Source: Spongilla lacustris (taxonomy: Eukaryota; Porifera; Demospongiae; Spongillida; Spongillidae). Taken from it: a stretch of DNA of 64,000 nt. The notes beneath the pieces were generated by a model that had not been told where the DNA came from, ran no database searches, and saw only the letters and a program-made list of their open reading frames with translations. A program made the position numbers and the translations under genes. Where the stretch lies: the NCBI GenBank assembly GCA_949361645.1, contig OX442424.1, forward strand, positions 8,593,832 to 8,657,831, in the 5' to 3' direction. Shown here piece after piece: positions 1-32,673 of the stretch (within the stretch, counting starts at the first letter, position 1; every line of letters begins with the position of its first letter).

Positions 1-540
1 GCCTGCTTCTATTAATAAAGCTTGCCATAACTAACGACAATTGTAATGTATTTCGTTGAAATGTAGTTGCTACGCGGTGGTGTATTTTTGTAGTGTAGTA
101 CCAACAAAAAAAAAAAAAAAACTATTTATTTTATGTCGGCAAAGTACTGTGGATCAATGAATACGATTGGCCTTCTCTTTGTCCATGCAAGTCAAATGAA
201 TATGGTTAGAAATTCCGTAATTCTTTAGTTTACTAATGGTTTACTGAACTTCTACGCATATTCATTTGAGTTTCATGCCCTGTATATGCCGGCCTTTAGC
301 CGCATGGAGTTGACAAGATAATGCGCCCGCGTATTAGAGTAGCCTTCTTTTGCAGCCACAATGCGTTCTTTCAACGCACAGCGCTACAATATGGCGCATT
401 CCTCATCGCTATACATGTACATGCTTGAATATACGGCGCTTATTGTGTAATTGGGTGCTGATAAAGTACTACCGTTACATTCCTCTCTGCTCCTTTCTTG
501 TGTCGAGGTTGCGCGTATATTGCACAAGACGGCTATAGGC
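1..540. other. 5' flank of the fibrillar collagen gene
   Basis: No gene is recognised here. The stretch has an A-rich run near 106-121 and otherwise unremarkable mixed sequence. It should contain the promoter and 5' UTR of the collagen gene that starts at 541. An in-frame ATG at 451 exists, but it would add 30 residues before the hydrophobic signal peptide, so 541 is preferred. Confidence 0.4.
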
Positions 541-22109
<21,569 letters not shown>

Positions 22110-22515
22110 GATATACACACTGGTAATCAACATTGTTGTGAGATGCCAGAATCTGACCAGTAATTGAAACTGTATCTTGAATGAGTTTTGTGACAATGTT
22201 TTATTAAAATTGAGATAAGCATTTTGTTGTAAATACATTAAGGGTTACTGTAATTAATGTAATTTACACCTTAAAATATTGTTTAACCCAAGTGGTTGCC
22301 CCACTAACCACCACCTATACACCCATCAATATATGTTGGGAGAATGGTAGGTAGGATCGGCCATGAGCCCCGCCCCTCCGTGCACGTGACCCCCTCTTAG
22401 CACCGTTGGGGAGTGAGCTCAACCTACCCAAATGGGATGCGCGCATCCCCCGAACTCCCCATCATCCACACGCAATAAATGTATAACACTTTTTTAAAAT
22501 TGTTAGCACCTCATG
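22110..22515. other. collagen 3' UTR and presumed 3' terminal region of the DIRS-like element
   Basis: The first part should be collagen 3' UTR. The GC-rich stretch after about 22350 probably belongs to the retrotransposon's 3' end, because it directly follows the recombinase stop on the minus strand. Terminal repeats of the DIRS or Ngaro kind were not resolved. Confidence 0.4.
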
Positions 22516-24072
22516 TTAATTGGCAAGCCTAGCTGATATCGCCGCAAGGCTTTCCCGCGGCACACGAATGTACACTAAGTACGCACTACTCTTCCACCGC
22601 CCTAGTTGGGCGTGGCCCGCCCTTCGCGTATTGGCGGAAGGTCGGGTTGCAAGCCTATACCGGGATTTGTTCTGCTGCAATGGGGATTGCAGTCCAATCG
22701 AATTGCAGCGTTCAAGTGGGTCCCATTATCACCCAATTAGCGGCTGATGTGAGGTAATGATAGGCAGCTGTTCCTACCATTTAACTTACATGTATATGAA
22801 TTTTCATGGAGCGGACAAACATTGCTTTTGTTTGCGAATGTGTTACAGAGGCAGCTAAAGAGTTGCGCTGCCCTGCTACTATGAAGCCTGAACAACAATG
22901 CGAAGGGCGGGCCATGCCCAACTCATCGACACCGCACCCGAAGCATTGAGCAGCTGCTCTCAGTCTGCAGACACACAAACCGCATTATCACCCCGTAATC
23001 TAACGCTCAATAATCACTACCCGAATGTGCAATAACATAACGATATTCACAACGATATTACATAACACTCCGGAACAAATCTTGGTATAGGCTTGCAACC
23101 CGACCTTCCGCCAATACGCGAAGGGCGGGCCACGCCCAACTACCACCGCCCCAGTGTTTGGATCATCGAGTCATCCACTCCCGCGGCTGCGGCGGTGGTG
23201 GCTGCCCCGATCCTGAAGCTGTGGCCGGCATAGTTTCGTTCGTCCACACCCGCCAATGCCAGCGTCTTCCGGACCTGATCAACAAAGGCGGCCTTTGTCA
23301 ATGGTCGCCCGTCGCTGTGCTGAAATAATGGTCCTTCCCGACCGCCCCGTGCCGCCAGGTAGGCCAGCAGGGCCACCACCGGACACAGTGGTTTCTCGGT
23401 CCTGCCTAGGGAGATGGTTACTCCTTTCCTGAATGGGTCCGTCTTAGATGCCTTGAGCGTGAGGTGGACTATCCCCGGCCTCCCCGCTCTGTCGACGGAC
23501 ACATCGTTCATGGAAAGGTGTGAATTTGAGCAGTAAGCGTTGAGTGTTGGCACTGTTATTTCCCCAGACCTCAAAAAACCAAAATAACATGTGCATACTG
23601 CTGCCCATAGCATTATGCTGCTGTATTCACCGCCATTTCGGTTTAAGACGTCCTTCATTCTTAGCAAGATGGCAGGCGTGATTGGCAGGCGACAACGCTT
23701 GGCACCAGGGGTGGATTTCGACCGTTCAACTCTCGCCCCTTTTAAAACGTATTGCAGACGGGGCATCTCCGACGCGAATGGGTCCCCTAAGCCGCTCATA
23801 ATTTGGAAATGGCGCACGGCTGATAGGTACGACTTCATAGTTTGGTATGCCAAGCCCCGTACAAATAGCCAGGCTACAAACTTGCACAAAATGTCCTCGT
23901 TCGTTGGTACTGGCAGTGTGTTCTCCGCGCAGAAAGTCAGGTAGCGGCCCTGAGCTGCGCAATAGCTGCGTCTCGTGGATGGGGCGAGGGACTCGCGGAG
24001 GAGTCTCTCAACCACCTGACCCAAGTCTTGTTGGTCCACTCTCCGGAGACCCAACCCAGCTGCTCCAGCCAT
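22516..24072 (-). pseudogene. tyrosine recombinase, split by a nested element
   Basis: The first part (24072-23140, 310 codons) has the phage-integrase fold: a SAM-like N-terminal segment (STRRSYCAAQGRYLTF), catalytic Arg in GFLRSGEI (R168), Lys in the KASK strand, and HSFR (H284/R287). It stops right after QTLGRW. The missing end, with catalytic Tyr in SSAYLVYIR, is found on the same strand at 22593-22516, beyond the insertion 22603-23142. The gene was therefore broken between GRW and the nucleophile and cannot be active as read here. Confidence 0.85.
22603..23142. mobile_element. 540-bp inverted-repeat element with 9-bp TSD, nested in recombinase
   Basis: The termini TAGTTGGGCGTGGCCCGCCC (22603 on) and their reverse complement ending at 23142 match for about 59 bp without mismatch and up to about 70 bp overall. 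The 9-mer CCACCGCCC occurs immediately outside both ends (22594-22602 and 23143-23151). A 9-bp duplication is typical of Mutator-like and some Merlin elements. There is no transposase. A third copy of the terminal motif (GAAGGGCGGGCCATGCCCAA, near 22901) lies inside, hinting at a composite origin. Confidence 0.9.
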
Positions 24073-25745
24073 TGTGGAACCGCTGTTGGGTAGCTGTCCG
24101 CTTCTGGCACCTTGGATAGGAAAGAAGACAGTCGGTTACGAGACAGATCGTCTGCTTTGTCATTGTCTACCCCAGCTACGTGGTTGGCTACCAGGGTGAA
24201 GCTGTACTTAGCTTCTGCGAAGTGGATGCACCTCAGAATGTGCGACAGGTGCCCGTCTTTCGAGCTACCTCGAGTGATGACTTCCACCACTGCGAGATTA
24301 TCGCAGTTCCAACGGACGACTCCCCCTCGCCAACACTCCCCCCAAACAAAACAGCCCCACATTACGGGAACCATCTCTTTCACCGAGATTGACCAACCTC
24401 GCGCCTCTTCCGGCCAAGGGAACTGGAGCCATCGACTGCCCCAATATGCTCCACAACCCCAATTACCCGACGCGTCACTCCACGCTTCGTGATCCGGGTG
24501 TTCCTTTTGACCATCCCACAGCATTGAGATGCCATTCCACTGCGGTAGAAATGTATACCACCATCCAATGTCTGATCGACACTCTCCGTTAAGCCGGATG
24601 CACCGGTTCAGGTTCCGGGTCCCAGTTGACAAGTTTATTAATCTACGTAAGAACCGCCTACCTGGGCGGACTACCTTGCACGCATGACTCAGAAGTCCAA
24701 TCAAGGATAACAGCTCCCTCTTTGTACAGCTCTTACGCCCATACCACTCCTTTATTGTAGTTGCCAATGATTTAAGTTTCATCTCCGGGAGACGGAGCTC
24801 CATTGCCTTAGTATCGACTTCGATGCCCAGGAACGTCAGGCAAGTGGTGGGTCCTTCGAGCTTCTCCATCGCCAGAGGAACCCCCAGGCGTTCACACAAT
24901 TCCAAAACCACGTCTAATCCTCTCCTGCAACTACTGTCGTTGGCTGGGCCAAGAATTATGAAGTCGTCCAAATAGTGGTCTACGTGATCCACCCCTCTTT
25001 TCCGGATTATCCACTCCAACAGATCCGCCAACGCAGTGAAGATCTTTGGCGCCGAGCGTAGTCCAAACGGTAGGGCTGTGTCGACGTACACCTGCCCTTG
25101 CCACTCCATACCCAACAATAACCGATCCTCTGGGTGTACTGGTAACAACCTGTAGGCGTTTTTTATGTCCACCTTCGCCATCAGTGCCCCGTTCTTTAGC
25201 ATCACGATTCTCCTAACGATGTCGTCCACGCTGATGTAAGATAGCGTGCACAGCTCCTTATCAATCCCATCATTCACACTTTCCCCGTGGGGGGATGACA
25301 AGTCCACGATAAGCCGCCATTTCCCCGTCTGGTGACCCTTAGGTATAACCCCGAAAGGACTGATGTGCAGTCCATCCACCGACTCCCGTGCGCCCATATG
25401 TACCACCCTTCCTTGGGTACATTCCTCTCTGAGGTAATCGTCTACCACTTGCTTGTTCTCGCCAGCAGAAAGGAGGTTAGCTCTGGCGCTAACGCAAGTA
25501 TGCTTCGAGTAGTCGAAGCCCACCCGAAAACCTTCACGGATTCCAGACAGGACATACCCCACCAGTTCTTCATCTGGATGGCCTACCAGCTCGCTCCCCC
25601 ACTCCTCCACTTTTAAAGAGGTGGAAACCTTCTGTAGTACCATCGGTATCCTTCTAATTCTTGATGCCACGCAGCTGTCTAGGGCTAACAGCCTGCTTGT
25701 ATAGGAACCCGATGGGGTCTCCACTTCAAGATAAGAGCCACTCAT
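23937..25745 (-). CDS. reverse transcriptase-RNase H of the DIRS-like element
   Basis: A 602-codon frame. RT motifs are HISPFGVIPKGHQTGKWRLI, MAKVDIKNAYR, ALPFGLRSAPKIF and the catalytic YLDDF (residues 258-262). RNase H follows with WSDASGNWGCGAYW (D424), VKE (E457), CDN (D482) and HVAGVDNDKADDLSR. All metal ligands are present, so the protein could be active. It copies element RNA into DNA in DIRS-type transposition. The start at 25745 follows an acceptor-like TTTCATAG, so an upstream spliced leader is possible. The 3' end overlaps the recombinase frame by about 136 bp. Confidence 0.85.
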   Translation of the reverse strand: MSGSYLEVETPSGSYTSRLLALDSCVASRIRRIPMVLQKVSTSLKVEEWGSELVGHPDEELVGYVLSGIREGFRVGFDYSKHTCVSARANLLSAGENKQVVDDYLREECTQGRVVHMGARESVDGLHISPFGVIPKGHQTGKWRLIVDLSSPHGESVNDGIDKELCTLSYISVDDIVRRIVMLKNGALMAKVDIKNAYRLLPVHPEDRLLLGMEWQGQVYVDTALPFGLRSAPKIFTALADLLEWIIRKRGVDHVDHYLDDFIILGPANDSSCRRGLDVVLELCERLGVPLAMEKLEGPTTCLTFLGIEVDTKAMELRLPEMKLKSLATTIKEWYGRKSCTKRELLSLIGLLSHACKVVRPGRRFLRRLINLSTGTRNLNRCIRLNGECRSDIGWWYTFLPQWNGISMLWDGQKEHPDHEAWSDASGNWGCGAYWGSRWLQFPWPEEARGWSISVKEMVPVMWGCFVWGECWRGGVVRWNCDNLAVVEVITRGSSKDGHLSHILRCIHFAEAKYSFTLVANHVAGVDNDKADDLSRNRLSSFLSKVPEADSYPTAVPQWLEQLGWVSGEWTNKTWVRWLRDSSASPSPHPRDAAIAQLRAAT

Positions 25746-26235
25746 CCCATCTATGAAAGAACATTGTGTGAATATATATAGTGTACTGATACGTATACTT
25801 GTACGACCTAACCTCCCAAGTCACCCACCCTGCCTATAATCACTGTCAGTAACTTTGGTGTCACACCTTGCCAAAGCTTAGTGGAGTTTACTTGACAACG
25901 ATCAGTCCAACTACACTCCCTCCCCACGTAATCACCTCCTTCCCATCCCATGCGTATACCATTCTCGGGATGAACGAGGCAAGTAATGAATTGCAGGTCA
26001 CACTCTGCTTACGCAGGATGGAGTTTACCTGACCATCATACCAACCCAAGAGATGGAGGATGACCTGACTAGTTTACCCTATACCCTGCCACAATGCTAT
26101 ACCACAATATTAATATTAGAATTAACAGCCATATTTCCCACACCTCCATACACTACGTATATCGCATAACGATCTCATGCACTCAATACATTCAATCCGT
26201 GTGCCTAAACACCTATATATATCCACAATCATGAA

Positions 26236-28206
26236 CTATTTGGAAGTCCCCTTTTTACACTGTGCGCTTGGGTGCCGACCCCCACAAAGGGAACACTTGT
26301 GTTGAAATCGGCACTGTAAGTTGTAGGGGCAGGATCCCTCCCTATTGTAGCGAAAGCAGACCTCGGATTTCGCCTTGCCCTCACGCTCTGCCCTGGCCAT
26401 CTTTGCACTGCCAGCACCAGCTTCTCCCGGCTGAAGAGGACTTGCTATTCGCCTGGCTCTGCCCACAAAGCATTGATTGAACAGCTGAGGATCCAGCTGT
26501 GCCCAGGCCTTGTTCCCCGAAACTGCAGCCATCTGACGGAACCTCACGTCATATTCCCTCCATGCCGGTTCCTCGTACTCGCGGTGTGACCGAAGGATAT
26601 GCAGCATGTAAGCCAGCATGTCCGACATCATCTCCGGATGTTTAATCCCAACTGTGGCCGTGTAAATCGTGAAGCACATGGACCACGTGCGGATATCCTC
26701 CACTGGTTTCTTCTTGGCCCGAGCCACCTCCAGGCCAGGGAGGATCACATAGCGACGAGGATCCGGCTCTGGATCCAGCACTTCCTGCCATTGGGCTGGT
26801 CGGAGGTCGGCCATATCCACGAATTCCAATGCCTGAACGCGTTCCACTAGTCTCTTTGCCAGTGGAGGGAAACCATTGCCCACCGACACAAATGATGGTC
26901 TGGACCCCGTAGCTTCTCCCTGTGGCCACCACCAGCTAGAACCCTCAGTTCTTCCCCCGGCTAGCAATTGACCCACTGTCTGGAGGGTTACATCTGCTCC
27001 CTCTGAAAGCCCTAGTAGCCCACTTCCACCCCTTTGCTGTTCGCCGGCCAGCACTGGTAACTGAGGGACCTGATCCAGTGAGGGCTCCACTCCTACTGTC
27101 CCTGCATGAGAAGGTCAACTTTTTATACCTAATGCCTTTAACTAAATTAAATACTATATATATATACCCCGATAGGTCTGGATGTAAACCATGCACCCTT
27201 GCCACACGCTCGCGGCTCACCTCCCTTCCCCCTGCGTGGTATACCTGTACACTAAAGCCCCTACACTAGTGCCCAGTCCCTGCCATCTATAGCTACTGAG
27301 TATATATATCCACGCTCTCCCTGCCATTTACGTGCACGTATGGTCCATATCCTTGCCATTACTATTTGCGGCTTTTACGGAAGTAGTTAATTAAATGATT
27401 AGTATAGCCACTTCCAGCCATTTAAGTGACCCGCCCCCGCCATTACTGTACGGGTATTCATTCCCCCTTCCACCACTCCCAGCCATTTATGAGGCCCAAC
27501 TCCGCCCAGCCATTTACGTGGCCCAACTCCGCCACTACTGGGTATCCATTTCCAGCCATTTACGTGACCCGCCTTCGCCACTACTGGGTCACCACTTGCC
27601 TCCGCCACTACTGGGCATCCACTCCCAGCCATTTACGTGGCCCATCTCCGCCACTACTGGGCATCCACTCCCTGGGTATCCACTCCCAGCCATTTACGTG
27701 GCCCATCTCCGCCACTACTGGGTATCCACTCCCAGCCATTTACGTGGCCCGCCTTCGCCACTACTGGGTATCCACTCCCAGCCATTTACGTGGCCCATCT
27801 CCGCCACTACTGGGTATCCACTCCCAGCCATTTACGTGGCCCGCCTTCGCCACTACTGGGTATACAGCCCCAGCCGTTTACATGGCCCATCCCTGCCTAT
27901 GCACTGCATGGTAACACTCCCATAGCCCATTTTCCACCACTAGGAGACCCACGCGCTGTGCGCACGTATTTATTATTTTAAAAGAAGCTTACCCGTCGTT
28001 GTTGTGGGAGGTAACGAGCTAGCCGGCGGCCGCCTTTGGCTCTCTTCGATGGCCTCCACCGCTACCCTTTTCATGATGGCCTTTAGCGTTTCAAGCGTCA
28101 CGGAAGGATCCGTCTGCTGATGGGCGGTAGACGCCGACTGCCTAGAAGTGTCCTGCTGATTGGCGCTTGGTAACCCCGCTATTCCTGGCTGCTCTTTATC
28201 GCCCAT
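26236..28206 (-). CDS. gag-like protein of the DIRS-like element, two exons
   Basis: Exon A (28206-27993) starts MGDKEQPGIAG and is acidic and Gln/Ser-rich. A GTAAGC donor at 27992 and a CATGCAG acceptor ending 27102 splice it in phase 1 to exon B (27101-26236). Exon B has a helical gag-like core and a C-terminal Cys/His region: CFRYNREGSCPYNLQC, then CSLCGGRHPSAQCKK. Such knuckles bind element RNA. The 891-bp intron carries its own tandem repeat. The intron is predicted from splice signals and frame continuity only. Confidence 0.65.
27400..27900 (-). repeat. 45-bp tandem repeat in the gag intron
   Basis: About nine imperfect units of CCAGCCATTTACGTGGCCCA plus TCTCCGCCACTACTGGGTATCCACTC. It lies within the predicted gag intron. 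Its multi-frame openness is a repeat artefact. Confidence 0.85.
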
Positions 28207-28229
28207 CGGAAAAAAAAAAAAATTGATAT

Positions 28230-28470
28230 CGTGCGTTATGCTTTCTCTGTCGCAGAGGCGTAAATGACTGAATGTGATGCAGCACCTGCTCGCTTGCAAC
28301 TAGCGCATGCGCGAAGGCTGACTGAATGAGGCGCAGCAGCTGCCCTTACGCATGCGCATAGGTGTACAAACTGAAGCAGCACCTGCCACTGGCGCAACAC
28401 CCATTGTTGCGCACCCTGTTGGGTTAACTCCGTTTAACTGTGTTAAACGGTATATGAAATAAAGGCAATT
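28230..28470. promoter_or_regulatory. 5' region of the DIRS-like element with degenerate repeats
   Basis: Three degenerate about 65-bp blocks share GCAGCACCTGC and CGCATGCGC motifs just upstream (minus strand) of the gag start. A CCGTTTAAC/GTTAAACGG hairpin lies at 28428-28450. This is likely the element's promoter or leader. Function is inferred from position. Confidence 0.35.
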
Positions 28471-28900
28471 ATTAATGTTTCACAATGTCCATAATTTAAT
28501 TTTGTCAGGGTGGTAAATCATCCATGTTGGTTAGTGTGGTTTGATGTAAATTATTAATATCTAAATCAGTCCACACTACAACTGAGCTATTGTATATATC
28601 ATATTGTAAGTCTGACTCCAAAGAATAAAAATATGTATATAAATCCAAATTTAAAATGTGATCGTGTGAGCAATTACAAGCACACAGATATATTCTGACG
28701 CTGGATGTGCATTTGACCACTTAGCTAAGCTGAATGTGCATCAATGATCAGATGAAGTCTGGCCACCTTGTTAAGATGATGATTGTGAAAACATTAGCCC
28801 ATACACAGCTTGTTCGAAATGAAGCACCTCGAAAAGCCCACAGAGGGTCACAAGACCATAGGCATATTTACAATGTGCAGGAGCAGCTGATCAATGTCCT

Positions 28901-28954
28901 GACAAGACCATAGATAATAGAGTAAATTCTACTCTATTATCTATGACAAGACCA
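28901..28954. repeat. 15-bp-arm palindrome flanked by 10-bp direct repeats
   Basis: ATAGATAATAGAGTA, a 5-nt loop, then its exact complement. GACAAGACCA lies on both sides (28901-28910 and 28945-28954). It looks like a minimal foldback insertion or an excision scar. Confidence 0.7.
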
Positions 28955-29080
28955 AGGGCCTTTAGCCAGTATTAAAGCAAGGACACTACACCTCTCATTG
29001 TGCAGACTATCCCACACAGTGCAAAGTAATAGTTCTATATATAAAGTGGAAATGAATATGAAAAGTATTACATGTACCTA

Positions 29081-29240
29081 CAGTCTACCCTCGATAGTGT
29101 CCGCTTCGTTACAGTCCATCCGTGATAATGTCCGCTATTTTCGCTTAATCAACTAACCCTTAAGCTTCCTAAGCTAAACGTTGCATCGCTACTGCCATTT
29201 CGGGGGTTCCCGTAGACCGGACTATATCGAGTATATATAG
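29081..29240. mobile_element. possible pogo/Tigger-like MITE fragment
   Basis: CAGTCTACCCTCGATAGTGTCCGC resembles termini of pogo-type elements. The far side (GGACTATATCGAG) is only a weak inverted match. Confidence 0.3.
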
Positions 29241-29392
29241 CTGAGAACTATGTCTGGTGAAAATCAGAAGGATAGCATGTTCCATACAAAACAAACTCAG
29301 TCTTCAACAATATGGCACATGTATCTTTCAGGGGCATTCCAAGTTCCCTCTTCCCTTCCTCTTGTAATTAAGCCTATTAAAGCATTAACAGC

Positions 29393-30348
29393 CAGGGCTG
29401 CCGCGATATATCGCGATATGCGATATATCGCGATATTTTTTTGGTCATATCGCGATACAAACGTACATGGATATACGGAGATAGACGGAAGAATAGACGG
29501 AGAAAGACGGAAATATACGAACAGTCATTCAGCAGTACATTCGAATTCAGCTGCGGTGCTGCGTACATATATAATCCGCCCCCATTGAAATTCAGCCGCC
29601 CGTGTAAGTATTAAAACGTGTAACCGCGAACGCTGATAATAAGTCCTCTATTTCACCATATTATACCGACATGTATGATTTCCTGAAATATTGTCACGGA
29701 AGAGTTCACGGTTATGGAGATAATATCGTTAAACACGAGTCTTTTTTTTTCGATGAAGAAGATGAATGGAGCCATAAAATCATTTTGGAATCATTATGTG
29801 ATCGGAATGTAAAAAATTCATGTTCAATCACGAAGTAATTTAATCCTCTCTTAAATTCTTAATTTTCCTGCATGTGATATTGTGCGGCATTTGTGCCACA
29901 AATAATAATGTATTTATCCAGCCGGTCCGTCGAGTAAGTGACTTTATGCATGATTTCTTTTCTGGTGTATAACTCATGCCGTGGAGCAAGCCCTTTCTAA
30001 AGGTACAGTCGAGGTTAAGATATAGCTAGATACTTCCTTATGTATATCATTATGGCAACACTCTATTCATGTATACCGGTGTATGTATACCAATTGGTAC
30101 AGTGTCTCTTCTCCCCCTTCCGCCGGCCTCCCCCCTCCCGCGCCAAATAGCATTTTAGGCGTTTGTTCTTGTGTCGCCACCACAACAACACAGCCTCAAC
30201 TTGCATGAAAATGGTGTGGTTAATGATTAATAATTGCTCGATGAATATACTTAAAAATATCGCGATATTATATCGCGATATTTTACTCATATCGCGATAT
30301 ATCGCGATATAGGCGATATCGGCTAAAGACCATATCGCGGCAGCACTG
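29393..30348. mobile_element. non-autonomous hAT-like element, 956 bp, 8-bp TSD
   Basis: The termini CAGGGCTGCCGCGATAT and CAGTGCTGCCGCGATAT (right end, reverse complement) are imperfect inverted repeats rich in the palindrome ATATCGCGATAT. TTAACAGC is duplicated exactly outside both ends (29385-29392 and 30349-30356). An 8-bp duplication and CAG ends are hAT hallmarks. No transposase was seen. Confidence 0.85.
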
Positions 30349-31061
30349 TTAACAGCCTCAATACATGTACAACAGTGAAGATGTAATGACATCGAAGCAA
30401 AAATTGACCGGACCTCCCGAATTGTCGCTAAGTGCACAGATGTTGGACTTTGTTCACACAACTTGTGGCACAATAGTGCCCTAATGAGACACATCAATGA
30501 CCTTGCAAGGTGCACTTTAATTAAGTGAATTGAATTGACAGGTGTAATTGGCCACCAACACACCCACTTCTATAAATGCTGGGGACACCTATAGGGTATC
30601 AGTACCATCCATCGCACCACTTGAAGTTCATTTGGTTTCAAGATAGATACTCCAATCCTACTTCAGTTGATGACCAGGAAACTTGTTTCAACATTTCAAC
30701 TCACTGTCTCAGTGTGTTTCTGCACTTTGGCTACTCCTTGGTGGTAGAGCAATAAAAAAAAGTCCAGTTGACAGTGTATTTTGAACTGAGGCAGTAATAT
30801 ACTATTTAATTTCAAATTTCGGTATGTGTTGAATATCTAATTAAACGAGCTCATGATGAAGTAACCACACTAGAATTGTGCGCACGCGCACCAAAAGGCA
30901 GCTCAAGCGCAATGAATTGCAATTGAACAGCACACAATCAATTTTATTTTCACAATGTGAACCAGCCCAACCTTGCTGCTCCAGACACAATCCATGTGCT
31001 TAATTAATTGCATATTGTAGAACAGCTGCCAATATGGTGCGCGCGCGCACACGCTGGAGAA

Positions 31062-31063
<2 letters not shown>

Positions 31064-31147
<84 letters not shown>
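31064..31147 (+). repeat. (CT)n microsatellite
   Basis: Pure CT dinucleotide run of about 84 bp, 130 bp upstream of the duplicated COLFI segment. Confidence 0.95.
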
Positions 31148-31152
<5 letters not shown>

Positions 31153-31275
31153 ACTGTATGGCCCTCACTACTATCGCTATCGCCGCTATAATAACATATT
31201 ACATGACCACGAGATTATGTTAACTTATTTACCACATGCAATTGAAACACTCAGTGCTAGTGATTTAACAGCTAA

Positions 31276-32560
31276 ACAATTTCCTTCAAGGTCCTGCTGT
31301 GAGCTCAAGAAACAGCACCCTGAAACCAAGAATGGTGTGTGTGTGTGTGTGTGTGTGGTGTCATCAAGTTCATATGATTCACATAAACATTGTTGTTTAG
31401 GTTTCTTCTGGCTTGATCCAAATGGAGGCAGTCCATTGGATGCTTTCCAAGTCCAATGCATGTGATTACAGTGATGGTGGCTGTGCTACCTGCATTGATG
31501 TGGATAAAAAGATGGTAAGCATTACTTAGAATCAGAATGCTCATTTACCCACTGCTAAAGTGAAAGAAGGCTCACCCCAGTCACTCTCTGCTGCTATAGG
31601 AAGAAAGGTGTGAGCAGGAAGATAATTTGACGCTAGATAGTGTTCCTTTGGCCTGTTTAGTTCTCTTACGAGATCAGCAAGTCTCAGCTGAAGATGCTCC
31701 AGATGACCAGTGTCCATGCAGAGCAAGTGCTCACCCTCCAATACAAGGCATCAGCTGCGACTGGCAAAATGCCCACCTTCCACGGTCTTGGACAAGATTC
31801 CACCATTGAACCACAAACAGTGTCCGATCAGGTGAGTCTTCCTGCAGGTAACTTATGCATGGTTTAAAAAGTCATTGTTTCCTACCTTTATTTTTGGAAT
31901 ACCAATGCAATGGCACTTTCTTTAAATACAGATTAGTTGAAATCTCACAATCTGGTTGGTCAAATGTGGGTATCTATAATTATTAGCCAAGGCAATAAGG
32001 GCATTAATCAACAGTGCCAAGGGCATTAGAGCCAAGGTGGTCATTCAGTTTGCATGCAGAGCAATTAGGAGATCACTTGTATGAATATGAACTCCAAGGT
32101 AGGAATATAGCCATAAATAGTTGATTCACTTTATAAATTGTCAGACTCTAGCCCAATTAGCTTTGCTTTAACCACATTACTGCGCACATCCAGATATGTG
32201 CATAAACAATTAATAAATAAGGTAAATGACTCCAGCTTCTTAGTATGTGAAGCTTAAATTAGCCTAGCAAGTGAAACTGTGTGCATGCATGATGTATGAG
32301 TAAGTTTAAATGGCCTGTGGAAGTCTGGGCAATTTACACCCACACCTGCCCAGATCCCACTCTTAATAACAGCCCCAGCAGACATATGTGCAGCCCACAT
32401 TAGCTATACCATGCTGTTCCTTCACAGGTGGCAGCATCCTTTGGGACCTATCAATTCAACACCACAAGGCCATCACAGCTGCATGCCAGTATTCGATGTT
32501 AACTTCTGGTCAGATGTTGAATCTGTTGACATTGAGCTGGGACCAGTGTGCTTCAAATAG
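31276..32560 (+). pseudogene. duplicated COLFI exons, copy 2 (frameshifted)
   Basis: Homology to copy 1 starts abruptly inside exon 58 (16904 matches 31276). It runs through the following intron, exon 59 (to about 31515), exon 61 (31661-31831) and the last exon (32428-32560). Exons are nearly identical and the intron after exon 58 is conserved, so this is a DNA duplication and not a retrocopy. Two exons each carry a 4-bp CATG-type insertion (about 31459 and 32480) that breaks the frame. The 11-codon exon is reduced to a remnant at 31601-31608. No helix exons precede it. Confidence 0.75.
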
Positions 32561-32673
32561 ATTCTCACAAGTCACATGCTGGTGGACATTATGGTTGTGA
32601 CCTTATCTTTTATGCAATCATTATTTTTGTAGTAAAAAAGTATGAGTGCATTGTTAAGGTCTGTGAATGCCGG

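Larger units (their letters stand above)
22516..28206 (-). mobile_element. DIRS/Ngaro-like tyrosine-recombinase retrotransposon
   Basis: Minus-strand order is gag with zinc knuckles (28206-26236), RT-RNase H (25745-23937), then tyrosine recombinase (24072-22516), with the last two overlapping in different frames. A YR integrase with no LTRs and no DDE integrase is diagnostic of the DIRS order. A 540-bp inverted-repeat element is nested in the recombinase, so this copy is not autonomous. It separates the two COLFI copies. Outer boundaries are not fixed. Confidence 0.8.

Noticed and set aside
27395..27981. Overlapping plus-strand frames rich in HYWVSTPSHLRGP-type repeats
   Set aside because: Translation of the 45-bp tandem repeat inside the predicted gag intron, antisense to the element.
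29377..29568. Small minus-strand open frame
   Set aside because: It spans the terminal palindromes of the hAT-like element and has no protein-like features.
31276..32560. Copy 2 of COLFI as an alternative functional 3' end of the collagen
   Set aside because: Two 4-bp insertions break the frame and the 11-codon exon is lost. Kept only as a caveat in the findings.
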